Source: Halotalea alkalilenta DSM 17697
GTDB lineage: Bacteria > Pseudomonadota > Gammaproteobacteria > Pseudomonadales > Halomonadaceae
NCBI RefSeq assembly: GCF_000621205.1
Contig: NZ_JHYY01000025.1
Location: 1 to 64,000 of the forward strand
Length of the DNA: 64,000 bases
Reading direction: 5' to 3'
Part shown: positions 23,744-31,849 of the stretch, in pieces
How the letters are laid out: each line of letters begins with the position of its first letter
How positions within the stretch are numbered: position 1 is the first letter of the stretch
Made by a program: the position numbers and the translations under genes
The notes under the pieces: model-generated
What the model was told of the DNA's origin: nothing
Database searches by the model: none
What the model saw: only the letters and a program-made list of their open reading frames with translations

Positions 23744-24213
23744 CGCTGCGGCTCCGCACCGAGCAGGCGCAGTACTCGCTCTCCCTCCCCTCGTTCAGCC
23801 ACCTCGCCGGGTAGCTCGAGGGTCAGCCCCATGGCATCGAACGCCACCACCTTGGCCCGCTCCTCGCCGATCGCATCACCGACGGCGACGCGTACCACGC
23901 GGCCTTCCGCGGTCTCGACCAGCGCGAATCGACCGTGCCGGTCGCTCAGCACACCGCGAGGAACAAGCTGTCGCACCGAGAACCCCGCCATCGACGCCGG
24001 CGGTATGCCGATCTCCTCCACTGCGCCTCGAAAGGGGTCGTGTCTCAGTGCCGCATCGAGGCGCTGTGCGAATGCGTCATCGCTGATCTTCATCGATACC
24101 GGCGGGAGAGCCGCGACACTCACCTGCTCATGTGCCACTGGCCCGGGGCCGTCGCCACAGCCGCAAAGCGCCACGATGGCTGCCCAGGCCGAGCCGCGTC
24201 TCAGCGGCCTCAT
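23740..24213 (-). CDS. pilP: Type IV pilus assembly lipoprotein PilP
   Basis: This 157-residue inner-membrane lipoprotein links the PilN/PilO alignment complex to PilQ. The lipobox L16-C17-G18-C19 is recognisable, with an unusual cysteine before the glycine. A disordered stretch leads to the DPF motif (RHDPFRG) and a small beta domain (VPRGVLSDRHGRFALVET...VRVAVGD) typical of PilP. It overlaps pilO by 4 bp and pilQ by 4 bp. Confidence 0.88.
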   Translation of the reverse strand: MRPLRRGSAWAAIVALCGCGDGPGPVAHEQVSVAALPPVSMKISDDAFAQRLDAALRHDPFRGAVEEIGIPPASMAGFSVRQLVPRGVLSDRHGRFALVETAEGRVVRVAVGDAIGEERAKVVAFDAMGLTLELPGEVAERGEGERVLRLLGAEPQR

Positions 24214-24815
24214 TGCGAGGGCCCCGGTTCGGCGTCGGGATGCCAGCCGAGCTCGAGGCGCAGCGCCAGCCTCGTAACGGCACCGCCCTCCGCGGTATCC
24301 AGCGCACGGCGCAGTTCGAAGTCGCCGGGCGAGACGGCGCCCAGTGCGGAGGGCGCGAGCATGAACGCGACCAGCGGCGCGAAGTCGCCCTCGAGGCTCA
24401 ATTCGATCAGCGGGCGCCTCCCCTCTCCGAGCGGCGCGAGCCGCGTGATCTCAAGGCCCCGCTCAAGGGCGAGGGCAGAGAGTGCCTCGAGCGGCCGCGC
24501 CGGCACCGCGAACGCCTGGTTTAAGGCTCGGCGGTACTCGGCGATCTCCTGCTCCTGCTCGCGCAGCAGCGTCAACCGCTCGAGCGCCGCTCGGTCTCCA
24601 AGCCGCTGCTCCAACGCCCGCTCCAGCGCTGTGCGAGAAGCAAACAGCGCATCTAGCCCGGGTGCGATCCATAGCGCCCCGCTGAGCGCCAGGGCGAGGA
24701 AAAATCCCCCCCCCACCGCCACGGCCCATAGCCACCGGGGCCAGAACAGCGGATCGAACGGCTCCCAGCGACAGCCGGGCAGGGCACCCACGCGCCAGCG
24801 CGAGATGCTGGTCAT
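24210..24815 (-). CDS. pilO: Type IV pilus inner-membrane protein PilO
   Basis: This 201-residue bitopic protein has a cytoplasmic N-terminus, a transmembrane helix at about 29-50, a coiled coil at about 60-100 and a ferredoxin-like periplasmic domain. With PilN it forms the alignment subcomplex. Similarity is structural more than by conserved motifs, as is common for PilO. AGGAGG before the ATG at 24815 fixes the start, which overlaps the pilN stop (ATGA). Confidence 0.85.
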   Translation of the reverse strand: MTSISRWRVGALPGCRWEPFDPLFWPRWLWAVAVGGGFFLALALSGALWIAPGLDALFASRTALERALEQRLGDRAALERLTLLREQEQEIAEYRRALNQAFAVPARPLEALSALALERGLEITRLAPLGEGRRPLIELSLEGDFAPLVAFMLAPSALGAVSPGDFELRRALDTAEGGAVTRLALRLELGWHPDAEPGPSQ

Positions 24816-25396
24816 CCGACCACCTCCTGCGTGCTTGGCACCTCCTCCACCGGCTCCCCCACCAGCCCGGGCAGCTCGAGTTCGAGCCGGCACCAGCCGC
24901 CCTCCGCCCCAGGCCGATGCTCGATCAGCCGGGCCGATGCCACCTGAGGCAGGCCGCCGAGACGCGCCAGCGCCAGATTGGCGGCTACCAGCGTCCCTTG
25001 CGCCTCCAACCGCAGCAGCCGGCCACGGCGTTCGATCCGCTCGAGCCTGAGCCCCTCCGTGCCGAGCCAGGACAGCGCCGCCCAGAGCTCGACCCAGCCA
25101 TCACGCACCGCGAGCCACTGCTCGAGCGATCGATGCCGCTGCGCGAGCATCGCTCGCTGGCGCTCGATCGCCGTCAGCTCGGCAAGCGTTGCGGTCAACT
25201 CGATGCGTTCGAGCGCGAGCTCCTCCACCCGGCTCTCCCAGCGCTCGCGCTGCAGCGAGAGCCAGCCCGCCAGCGAGGCGCCCAGCGACAAGGCCAGCAC
25301 ACCCGCCACTGCGCACCAGGCGCAAAGACGCAACCGGGCTCTGCGGCGCATGGGCTCTCGCCAGGGGCGTAGATCCACATCGTTCCAGGCGCTCAT
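24812..25396 (-). CDS. pilN: Type IV pilus inner-membrane protein PilN
   Basis: This 194-residue bitopic protein has the conserved short cytoplasmic N-terminus (VDLRPWREPMRRR, corresponding to the INLLPWRE motif that docks on PilM). A transmembrane helix follows at about 23-46, then a coiled coil and a periplasmic ferredoxin-like domain. The N-terminus matches the family with conservative changes (N to D, L to R). It overlaps pilM by 4 bp. Confidence 0.88.
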   Translation of the reverse strand: MSAWNDVDLRPWREPMRRRARLRLCAWCAVAGVLALSLGASLAGWLSLQRERWESRVEELALERIELTATLAELTAIERQRAMLAQRHRSLEQWLAVRDGWVELWAALSWLGTEGLRLERIERRGRLLRLEAQGTLVAANLALARLGGLPQVASARLIEHRPGAEGGWCRLELELPGLVGEPVEEVPSTQEVVG

Positions 25397-26319
25397 CGCC
25401 AGCCTCTCACCGCCAGCGCATAGGCGAGCGCCAGCCGAGCGTCGCCGTCATCGCGGCGACCCGGCCAGGTACCGATGGCCCGCGGCTCATATGGCGCGAC
25501 TCGACGCCCGAGCGCCTCACTCAGACCGACGGGGTCCGACGACGCCCAGCCTTCGCCCGCGAGCCAAAGCCTTACCGGCGGCGCATCGCCCCACGTGGAA
25601 GGCAGCCAGTCGACCAGAGCCTGCCTGGGATCGGCCCCGGCCAGGTCGTTGGCAAGCCGAAGACCATCTCGCACCAGCCAAAGGCGCTGGCCATCACGAT
25701 AGAGCAGGGCATCCGCCGGGGTGCGCTCGACCAGGCGCGAGAGGGCGAACAGGTCGACGTCCATCGCCGCGACCTCGAGACCGAGCCCGGCGAATTCACC
25801 CAGCCGCGCCTCGAGCTCGCTAGGGCGGCAGGCCACCAGCCGCCAGGAAAGCCGCTGCGGAACTCCGCTGCGAAAATCGATGTCATCAGCAAGGCAGAAA
25901 TCGAACACCGGCGGTTCATCGAGGGTCGCGGCCAGCCTGCCCAGCCGCGCGCGGAGGTGCCTTTCCACTTCGCCAGGGCTGAGCCCTGCGGGCAGTTCGA
26001 TGCGCTGTTCGAGCAGTCGCTCGGCGTCCAGCGCGGTGACCACGCGACGGGCGCGCGGGGAAAGTCGCTCGAGCAGCCGCTCGAGCGCAGGGCGTGCGCT
26101 GTGCTCGTCCGGGCGACGCGGCTCCACCCCTGTGCGGGTTACGCTCATGCCGCGGCGCCGGGGCTCCAGCTCGACCAGCGCCACCGCGCGTTCGCCGAGG
26201 GAGATTCCAAGCCGGGGCGAGCGGGCGGGAAGCGCCTGCCCAGAGGCCAGAAAGGTGCAGACGCGTGCCACCCAGTGCGCTAAGGTAACCGGTCGCAACA
26301 AGCCGACATGGTTTATCAC
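25393..26319 (-). CDS. pilM: Type IV pilus actin-like protein PilM (divergent)
   Basis: This 308-residue protein has the PilM position and an actin-like first phosphate loop, RLGISLGERAVALVEL (about 36-51). Family members usually have about 350 residues, and sequence beyond the first strand pair is weakly conserved. A GTG start at 26319 follows AGGAGG. This leaves an unusual 35-residue N-terminal extension before the fold. It heads the pilMNOPQ-aroKB unit, divergent from mrcA by 171 bp. Identification rests on context as much as on sequence. Confidence 0.78.
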   Translation of the reverse strand: MINHVGLLRPVTLAHWVARVCTFLASGQALPARSPRLGISLGERAVALVELEPRRRGMSVTRTGVEPRRPDEHSARPALERLLERLSPRARRVVTALDAERLLEQRIELPAGLSPGEVERHLRARLGRLAATLDEPPVFDFCLADDIDFRSGVPQRLSWRLVACRPSELEARLGEFAGLGLEVAAMDVDLFALSRLVERTPADALLYRDGQRLWLVRDGLRLANDLAGADPRQALVDWLPSTWGDAPPVRLWLAGEGWASSDPVGLSEALGRRVAPYEPRAIGTWPGRRDDGDARLALAYALAVRGWR

Positions 26320-26342
26320 TGGCCCCTCCTGAGGGCGCTACT

Positions 26343-26348
26343 TATAAT
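26343..26348 (+). promoter_or_regulatory. -10 element between pilM and mrcA
   Basis: A perfect TATAAT lies 143 bp upstream of mrcA. The complementary reading (ATTATAAG) could also serve pilM on the minus strand. No strong -35 is seen at 16-18 bp. Confidence 0.35.
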
Positions 26349-26490
26349 GCGCCACGTTTGTGGTTGTTCACCTGTCACGACCTCGATGAGCCGGCTCGCA
26401 CCGGTATCCGCCGCGATTCCCATGCCGCTCGCGTCTTTCGCGACGACCGTTTCAAGCTCGTCGCCACCCACTTCGGATGGGCCGTTCTAA

Positions 26491-29028
26491 ATGAAGTTGA
26501 TCAAACGCACCTTGTTTCATCTTTTCTGGCTGCTGATTGCCTTAACGGCCGCGGGACTGCTCGCTGTAGCCGCGGCGGCGATCTATTTCGTCCCAAGCCT
26601 CCCCGATGTGAATTCACTGCAGAACTATCAGCTGGCGACGCCGCTGCGGGTCTACAGCCAGGATGGCAAGCTGATCGGTGAGTACGGAGAGCAGCGTCGA
26701 CAGATCGTCGACTTCGATGAGGTACCCGCGGATCTGGTCAATGCGATCGTCGCCGCCGAGGACCAGGATTTCTTCAGCCACCCGGGTATCGACCCCAGGG
26801 GGCTTGCACGTGCGGCGATGGAGCTTGCCGCGAGCGGCAGCATCCGCTCCGGGGGCAGCACCATCACCATGCAGGTGGCGCGCAACTATCTGCTCACCCT
26901 GGATCAGACCTTCACCCGCAAGATCCGTGAGATCCTGCTGGCGCTGCAGATGGAGCGGATCCTGACCAAGGAGCAGATCTTCGAGCTCTACGTGAACAAG
27001 ATCTATCTCGGCCAGGGCGCCTATGGGGTCGGCTCGGCGGCGCAGATCTACTTCAACAAGCCGCTCTCGCAGCTGACCCTGCCCGAGGCGGCGACCATCG
27101 CGGGACTGCCGAAGGCACCCTCGAGCCTCAACCCGATCGCCAACCCCGAGCGCTCGCTGATCCGCCGCAACTGGATCCTGCTGCGCATGCAGCAGCTCGG
27201 CTACGTCAGCAACGAGCAGTACCAGCAAGCGGTGCAGGCGCCGATCCAGATCCAGCGCTCGCGCACCGAGCTGCAGCTCCAAGCGCAGTACGTGGCGGAA
27301 ATGGCCCGCCAGTATGCGATCTCTCGCTTCGGCGACAGGGCCTACACCGATGGCTACTCGATCACCACGACGCTCGACAGCCGCACCCAGAACCAGGCGC
27401 GAGATGCGCTGATCGATGGGCTGGTCGCTTATGACGCGCGCCACGGCTGGCGCGGTCCCGAGCAGAGCGGGATTCCCTCGACCTTGGCCGAGGCGCAGGA
27501 GCGCACCGACCGGCGCGGGCTCGAGGAGGAGCTCGCCGCCTCGCCCGAGGTGGCCCAGACCGCCCGCCAAGCGGCCGAGCGCAGCTCGACCCGGGTGGAG
27601 GGCATCGAAGAGGATGTCTCCAACTGGCTGAGGGTGCTCGGCAGTACGCCCAACGTGGGGCCGCTCGAACCAGCGATCGTGATCGACGTCCAGGGTCAGC
27701 AGATGCGCGTGCTGCGACGCAATGGCCAGGTGGAGACGATCGGCTGGGACGAGCTCAAGTGGGCTGCGCCCTACCGCAGCGTGCGCGCCCGCGGGGCATC
27801 GCCGACCCAGGCCGCCCAGATCGCCGCGCGCGGCGATCTGGTGCGGGTCGTGGCCAACGGGCAGGGCAATAGCGAGCGCTGGCGGCTCTCCCAGACGCCC
27901 CAGATCGAAGGTGCGATCGTGGTACTCGATCCACGCACCGGGGCGATCCGCGCGCTGCAGGGCGGTTTCAGCTTCGCCAAGAGCAGCTTCAACCGCGCCA
28001 CCCAGGCACGCCGCCAGCCCGGCTCGAGCTTCAAGCCGTTCATCTACCTGTCCGCGCTGGAACAGGGCAACATGACGCCCGCAACGGTGATCAACGATGC
28101 GCCGATCGTCCAGCAGGAGCTCAGCGGCGACGTCTGGCGCCCGGAGAACGACACCCGTTCCTTCCTCGGCCCGACCCGGCTGCGCGAAGGGCTCTATCGC
28201 TCGCGCAACCTGGTGACCATCCGCGCACTGCAGGCGACCGGGCTCGACAATACCCTGGATATGCTCGAGCGCATGGGCTTCAACCGCGCGCAGCTGCCCA
28301 ACGGTTTGTCACTGGCGCTGGGCAGCGCCTCGCTGACACCGCTCGAGATCGCCCGCGGCTACGCCGAAATCGCCAACGGCGGGTTCAAGGTGCTGCCCTG
28401 GTACATCGCCAGGATCACCCAGGGCGAGGACCAGACCAACCTGCTCGATGAGCCGAACCCACCCGCGGCCTGCCCCGAGTGCGATCCGTTCGAAAGCACG
28501 GTGGAGATCGATGGCCGCACCTATCCGATCGCCGAGCGAGTCGCCGATGGCGCGTCGGTGTACATGCTTCAGGATATGATGCGCGACGTGATCAGACGGG
28601 GCACCGGCCGAGCGGCGCTGTCGATCGGACGCGACGACCTGGCCGGCAAGACCGGCACCTCGAACGATCAGCGCGACACCTGGTTCTCAGGCTTCAACGG
28701 CGCGCTGGTCGCGACCGTCTGGGTCGGAATGGACGACAACTCGAGCACCGGCGAGTACGGCGCCCAGGCGGCGCTGCCGATCTGGACCCAGTTCATGGGC
28801 CAGGCGCTACAGGGCATGTCGCCGCAGTTCCTGCCACGCCCCGAGAACGTGGTCAGCGCCCGGATCGATCCACAGAGCGGCCGACGCCTGCGCGACAACG
28901 ACCCAGGCGGGATCAGCGAGATTTTCCGCGCCGACAATCTGCCCCCCTACCAAGAGCCTTCGGTACGGCCCGATCTGGAGAATGAGTCGGGCTCGCAAGG
29001 CACCGGCTCCTATGACGCCATCTTCTGA
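26491..29028 (+). CDS. mrcA: Penicillin-binding protein 1A, bifunctional transglycosylase/transpeptidase
   Basis: This 845-residue peptidoglycan synthase is anchored by an N-terminal helix (about 9-33). The glycosyltransferase domain carries the catalytic E90 in AAEDQDFFSHPG, followed by GGSTITMQVARN. An inserted OB-like domain (about 300-430) is typical of PBP1A. The transpeptidase domain has the SxxK motif S512-S-F-K515, SRN at 571-573 and KTGT at 720-723, so all catalytic residues are intact. Its position divergent from pilMNOPQ is conserved in gammaproteobacteria. Confidence 0.96.
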   Translation: MKLIKRTLFHLFWLLIALTAAGLLAVAAAAIYFVPSLPDVNSLQNYQLATPLRVYSQDGKLIGEYGEQRRQIVDFDEVPADLVNAIVAAEDQDFFSHPGIDPRGLARAAMELAASGSIRSGGSTITMQVARNYLLTLDQTFTRKIREILLALQMERILTKEQIFELYVNKIYLGQGAYGVGSAAQIYFNKPLSQLTLPEAATIAGLPKAPSSLNPIANPERSLIRRNWILLRMQQLGYVSNEQYQQAVQAPIQIQRSRTELQLQAQYVAEMARQYAISRFGDRAYTDGYSITTTLDSRTQNQARDALIDGLVAYDARHGWRGPEQSGIPSTLAEAQERTDRRGLEEELAASPEVAQTARQAAERSSTRVEGIEEDVSNWLRVLGSTPNVGPLEPAIVIDVQGQQMRVLRRNGQVETIGWDELKWAAPYRSVRARGASPTQAAQIAARGDLVRVVANGQGNSERWRLSQTPQIEGAIVVLDPRTGAIRALQGGFSFAKSSFNRATQARRQPGSSFKPFIYLSALEQGNMTPATVINDAPIVQQELSGDVWRPENDTRSFLGPTRLREGLYRSRNLVTIRALQATGLDNTLDMLERMGFNRAQLPNGLSLALGSASLTPLEIARGYAEIANGGFKVLPWYIARITQGEDQTNLLDEPNPPAACPECDPFESTVEIDGRTYPIAERVADGASVYMLQDMMRDVIRRGTGRAALSIGRDDLAGKTGTSNDQRDTWFSGFNGALVATVWVGMDDNSSTGEYGAQAALPIWTQFMGQALQGMSPQFLPRPENVVSARIDPQSGRRLRDNDPGGISEIFRADNLPPYQEPSVRPDLENESGSQGTGSYDAIF

Positions 29029-29863
29029 ACCAAGCGGGGCGCCCTGCGGGCGCCCCAGAACCGCTCTGCCATCGCGCTGCACCGTCAGTCCCAAGCTACC
29101 GAGCCCCTCGGTACCGGCATGGGCGAGCGCCGCGCTCGCACTCACCATCGCCCTGCTGTCCTTGCCCGCCGAGGCACAGATCGAGGACTTCTCGACGCTG
29201 CTCGATCCCGCCCTGGCGGAGGAGGACTTCGAGGGCAACCTCCAGTTCGGCTTCATCAACCGCACCGGTAACGACGACAGCTCGTCGCTCAATGGGCGCA
29301 CGAACCTGACCTGGTACCGGGACCGCTGGTCGTACAATCTCTATGCTTCCGCCGACAGCGCGCGCAGCGGTGACGAGAGCACCGCCGAGCGCTACGTCGG
29401 CGCGGCCCGCACGCGCTACAACCTCGCCGAAGACAACTATGTGTTCGGCCAGCTGCGGCTGAACGTCGATCGCTTCAGCGGTTACGACAACCAGCTTTCG
29501 CTGGCCGGCGGCTACGGGCGCCAGCTGGTCGATACGCGACCTCACTCGCTATCGGTGGAGATCGGTCCCGGCATACGCCGGGACAAGATTCGCAACGGCG
29601 ACGTCGACTACCGGGCGCTGGCGTACGCCGGCTTCAACTATGGCTATCGCCTCTCCGATACCGCCCGCTTCGAACAAGGGTTCGCCACCGAAGCCGCCGG
29701 CGACGACCTCACCCTGCGCAGCGAAACATCGTCGAGTCTTTCGATCAACGCCGACTTCTCCCTGCGCCTGGCCTATCTCGTCGAGCACAACAGCGATCCG
29801 CCCGACGATGCCGAGTATCGCACCGATACCACGACCACGATGTCGATCGTCTACGGGCTCTAG
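28982..29863 (+). CDS. DUF481/YdiY-like outer-membrane protein
   Basis: This open frame has 293 codons. A signal peptide core (ALALTIALLSLPAEA) precedes a beta-rich domain with repeated aromatic strands of the DUF481 (YdiY) family, thought to be small outer-membrane barrels of unknown role. The last residue pattern (MSIVYGL) fits an outer-membrane terminal strand. The start is unsettled: the frame opens inside the 3' end of mrcA, no codon near the signal core is an ATG, and candidates (28982, 29012) leave 40-60 residues before the hydrophobic core. A hairpin at 29036-29056 falls inside this 5' part. Confidence 0.72.
   Translation: MSRARKAPAPMTPSSEPSGAPCGRPRTALPSRCTVSPKLPSPSVPAWASAALALTIALLSLPAEAQIEDFSTLLDPALAEEDFEGNLQFGFINRTGNDDSSSLNGRTNLTWYRDRWSYNLYASADSARSGDESTAERYVGAARTRYNLAEDNYVFGQLRLNVDRFSGYDNQLSLAGGYGRQLVDTRPHSLSVEIGPGIRRDKIRNGDVDYRALAYAGFNYGYRLSDTARFEQGFATEAAGDDLTLRSETSSSLSINADFSLRLAYLVEHNSDPPDDAEYRTDTTTTMSIVYGL
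29036..29056 (+). terminator. Hairpin just after mrcA
   Basis: The 9-bp stem GGGGCGCCC-TGC-GGGCGCCCC starts 8 bp past the mrcA stop. It has no T-run and lies within the upstream part of the DUF481 frame, so it may be an mrcA terminator or a leader structure. Confidence 0.45.
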
Positions 29864-29884
29864 AAGGTTGGCGGCGGACCGGCA

Positions 29885-30540
29885 TGGTTCGACTCAAGAT
29901 GTTTCCGAGCGTCCTGAGCGAGCCGAAGGACACGAACGGCCCAACGAGCCCGTTCGTCCCGAGCGGCGCCATACGCGCCAAGGTCGAGTTCCAGCTCGGC
30001 AACTGGGGGCGCCAGTCGAGGGATCGTGCGGCGGCGCTAAGGCTGTGGTTCGACTCGGCTCGTTCCTCGCCGGCTCACCACGAGCGGATGTGGGGGATGC
30101 CGGGCCTTCGCGCCAATTTCCAACCCGTTCGTCCCGAGCGGCGCCATACGCGCCAAGGTCGAGTTCCAGCTCGGCAATGGGGGCGCCAGTCGAGGGATCG
30201 AGCGGCGGCGATGAGGCTGTGGTTCGACTCGGCTCGTTCCTCGCCGGCTCACCACAAGCGGATGTGGGGGATGCCGGGCCTTCGCGCCAATTCCCAACCC
30301 GTTCGTCCCAAGCGGCGCCGATACGCGCCAAGGTCGAGTTCCAGCTCGGCAACTGGGGACGCCAGTCGAGGGATCGTGCGGCGGCACTAAGGCCGTGGTT
30401 CGACTGCCCTCGCGCCCCGGGCACTGACCTTGAACGGTTGGGAATGCAGGGCCTTCGCGCCAACTCCCTACCCGTTCGTCCCGAGAGGAGCGAAGCGACG
30501 TCGAGGGATCGGGCGGCTCGAGCGGCCCTTCCTCGGCCGC
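29885..30540 (+). repeat. 173-175-bp tandem repeat field (three copies plus flanking partials)
   Basis: Three near-identical units begin at CCCGTTCGTCCC (29949, 30124, 30298), with a fourth partial start at 30471. Units share GTCGAGTTCCAGCTCGGCAA, CGCCAGTCGAGGGATCG, GTGGTTCGACT and GGCCTTCGCGCCAA. Units 1 and 2 are most alike, and the second half of unit 3 diverges. The flank at 29904-29938 carries the GTCCTGAG...GAAGGACACGAACGG block also found at the left edge of the window. Frames through the field carry no recognisable domain. The field lies directly behind the DUF481 gene, in its sense orientation, and fills the 693-bp gap to the next gene. Confidence 0.9.
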
Positions 30541-30556
30541 TCTCCAGTGCAGCGGT

Positions 30557-31255
30557 CTAGTCCGCCCACCAGGCGTTGAGTTCGTCCAGCACCTCAGCGT
30601 CGATGCCATGGCCGAGCGACGGGTGAAGGCTCCACTGGGTCGTCGCGCCCTGCCGCTCGAGCCAGCGCGCGGTGCGCTCGCCGTGCTGCGGCGGTACCCT
30701 CGCATCCGCATCGCCATGGATCACCAGCACCTTGGCGCCGTCGAGCTCGACGCGGCGAGTGTCGTCGACCAGGAAGCCCGAGAGCAGCGCAGCTCCGTCG
30801 AAGCGCTCGGGCGCTTCGATCAGCACCTCGGCGGCCATCGCCGCGCCCTGGCTGAAGCCGAGCAGGTAGAGCCGCGAAGGAGCGAGCCCCTGCTCTGCCA
30901 GCGCCTCGTCGATGGTCGCGAGCACCGCTTCGCGGCCCTCGGCGACGTCCTGCTCGAGCCCAGGACCGAAACCCTCGACCACGGTGCCTTCGAACCAGCG
31001 ATAACGCTGCGCGGAAAGCTCGAACGGCGCCCGCACGGCGAGCATCCGCCATCCCTCGGGGAGATGTTCGGCCAGCGGCAGCAGGTCACGCTCGTTGGTA
31101 CCGAGGCCATGCAGGGCGACCACCAGCGGCGCGTCCGCGCGCCCCTCTGCCGGCGCCAGGCGATAGGCCAGGCCGGTCTGCGCCCATGCGCTGAAAGCGA
31201 GCGGCAAGAGGAGAATCAGTAGCATGGCGGCGAAGCGAGGATAGCGGCGATACAT
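30557..31255 (-). CDS. Secreted alpha/beta hydrolase (carboxylesterase/phospholipase family)
   Basis: This 232-residue serine hydrolase has an N-terminal signal peptide (about 1-25, ending FSAWA). The catalytic triad is complete: S135 in GFSQG, D184 in HGDADARVP and H216 in LGHGI. The oxyanion segment ALHGLGTNERD is typical of the acyl-protein thioesterase/YpfH-like carboxylesterase group. Export implies a periplasmic or extracellular esterase; the natural ester is unknown. Confidence 0.88.
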   Translation of the reverse strand: MYRRYPRFAAMLLILLLPLAFSAWAQTGLAYRLAPAEGRADAPLVVALHGLGTNERDLLPLAEHLPEGWRMLAVRAPFELSAQRYRWFEGTVVEGFGPGLEQDVAEGREAVLATIDEALAEQGLAPSRLYLLGFSQGAAMAAEVLIEAPERFDGAALLSGFLVDDTRRVELDGAKVLVIHGDADARVPPQHGERTARWLERQGATTQWSLHPSLGHGIDAEVLDELNAWWAD

Positions 31256-31334
31256 GGCATCCAGTGCGAGCTCGGTGAGAGTCCTTCGAGCCTCTCACGC
31301 CCTGCCCGGATTCGCCTTGGCTGGCGCTGAAACG

Positions 31335-31363
31335 CCAGGACCCGCCACGAGGGCGGGTCCTGG
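31335..31363 (-). terminator. Terminator downstream of rpmE
   Basis: A perfect 12-bp stem CCAGGACCCGCC / GGCGGGTCCTGG with a 5-nt loop lies 47 bp beyond the rpmE stop. It separates rpmE from the esterase gene, which reads the same way. Confidence 0.75.
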
Positions 31364-31410
31364 ACGATGATGCTTGGGTGAAGCGTCGCGATGACGCTTC
31401 GGGCGGGGCC

Positions 31411-31626
31411 TCAGCCGCGCTTCACCGCTGCACCGAAACGCTTGTTGAAGCGCTCGACGCGACCACCGGTGGTCGCCTGCTTCTGCTTGCCGGTGTAGAA
31501 CGGGTGGCAGTTGGAGCAGACGTCCAGGTTCAGCGACTCGTTGGAGGTGCTGCCGATTTCGAAGCTGGCACCGCAAGAGCAGCTGGCGGAGATGGTCTGG
31601 TACTGGGGATGAATCGAAGCTTTCAT
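31411..31626 (-). CDS. rpmE: 50S ribosomal protein L31, zinc-binding type
   Basis: This is a 71-residue L31 of the cysteine-containing (C+) type. The zinc ligands are visible as CSC (C16, C18) and [13 protein letters not shown] (C37, C40). The ATG at 31626 has GAGG at 8 nt; codons further upstream in frame are not part of the gene. Organisms with this form often also carry a zinc-free paralogue under Zur control, which is not in this window. It is divergent from priA. Confidence 0.97.
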   Translation of the reverse strand: MKASIHPQYQTISASCSCGASFEIGSTSNESLNLDVCSNCHPFYTGKQKQATTGGRVERFNKRFGAAVKRG

Positions 31627-31817
31627 GTGAGACCTCGCTTGGCATGCCGCCACCCGGTCAAGTCAGATTGCGCGTGAATGAGTCGCGCCTTGCCAGGTAC
31701 CGCATGCGAAATGGAAGATGTACGACCTTCGCCGGCCGCCGTGACGACGCTCATCGCGGCGAGCATCCGGGTCGAGCGCATCACCCGAGGGCGGACGCGC
31801 TGAAGACGAAGGCGCAT

Positions 31818-31846
31818 ATTCTAGCAGCTTCGAGTCTGGAGGCCAA
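31818..31846 (-). promoter_or_regulatory. Sigma-70 promoter for rpmE
   Basis: On the minus strand, TTGGCC (-35) and TAGAAT (-10) are separated by exactly 17 bp. The predicted transcript would have a leader of about 185 nt before rpmE. The -35 overlaps the ribosome-binding site of the divergent priA. Confidence 0.5.
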
Positions 31847-31849
31847 TCG

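Noticed and set aside
29949-30540. Possible tRNA remnants, because the repeat contains GGTTCGACTC resembling a T-loop
   Set aside because: No acceptor, anticodon or D-arm pairing can be built around it; the motif is simply part of the repeat unit.
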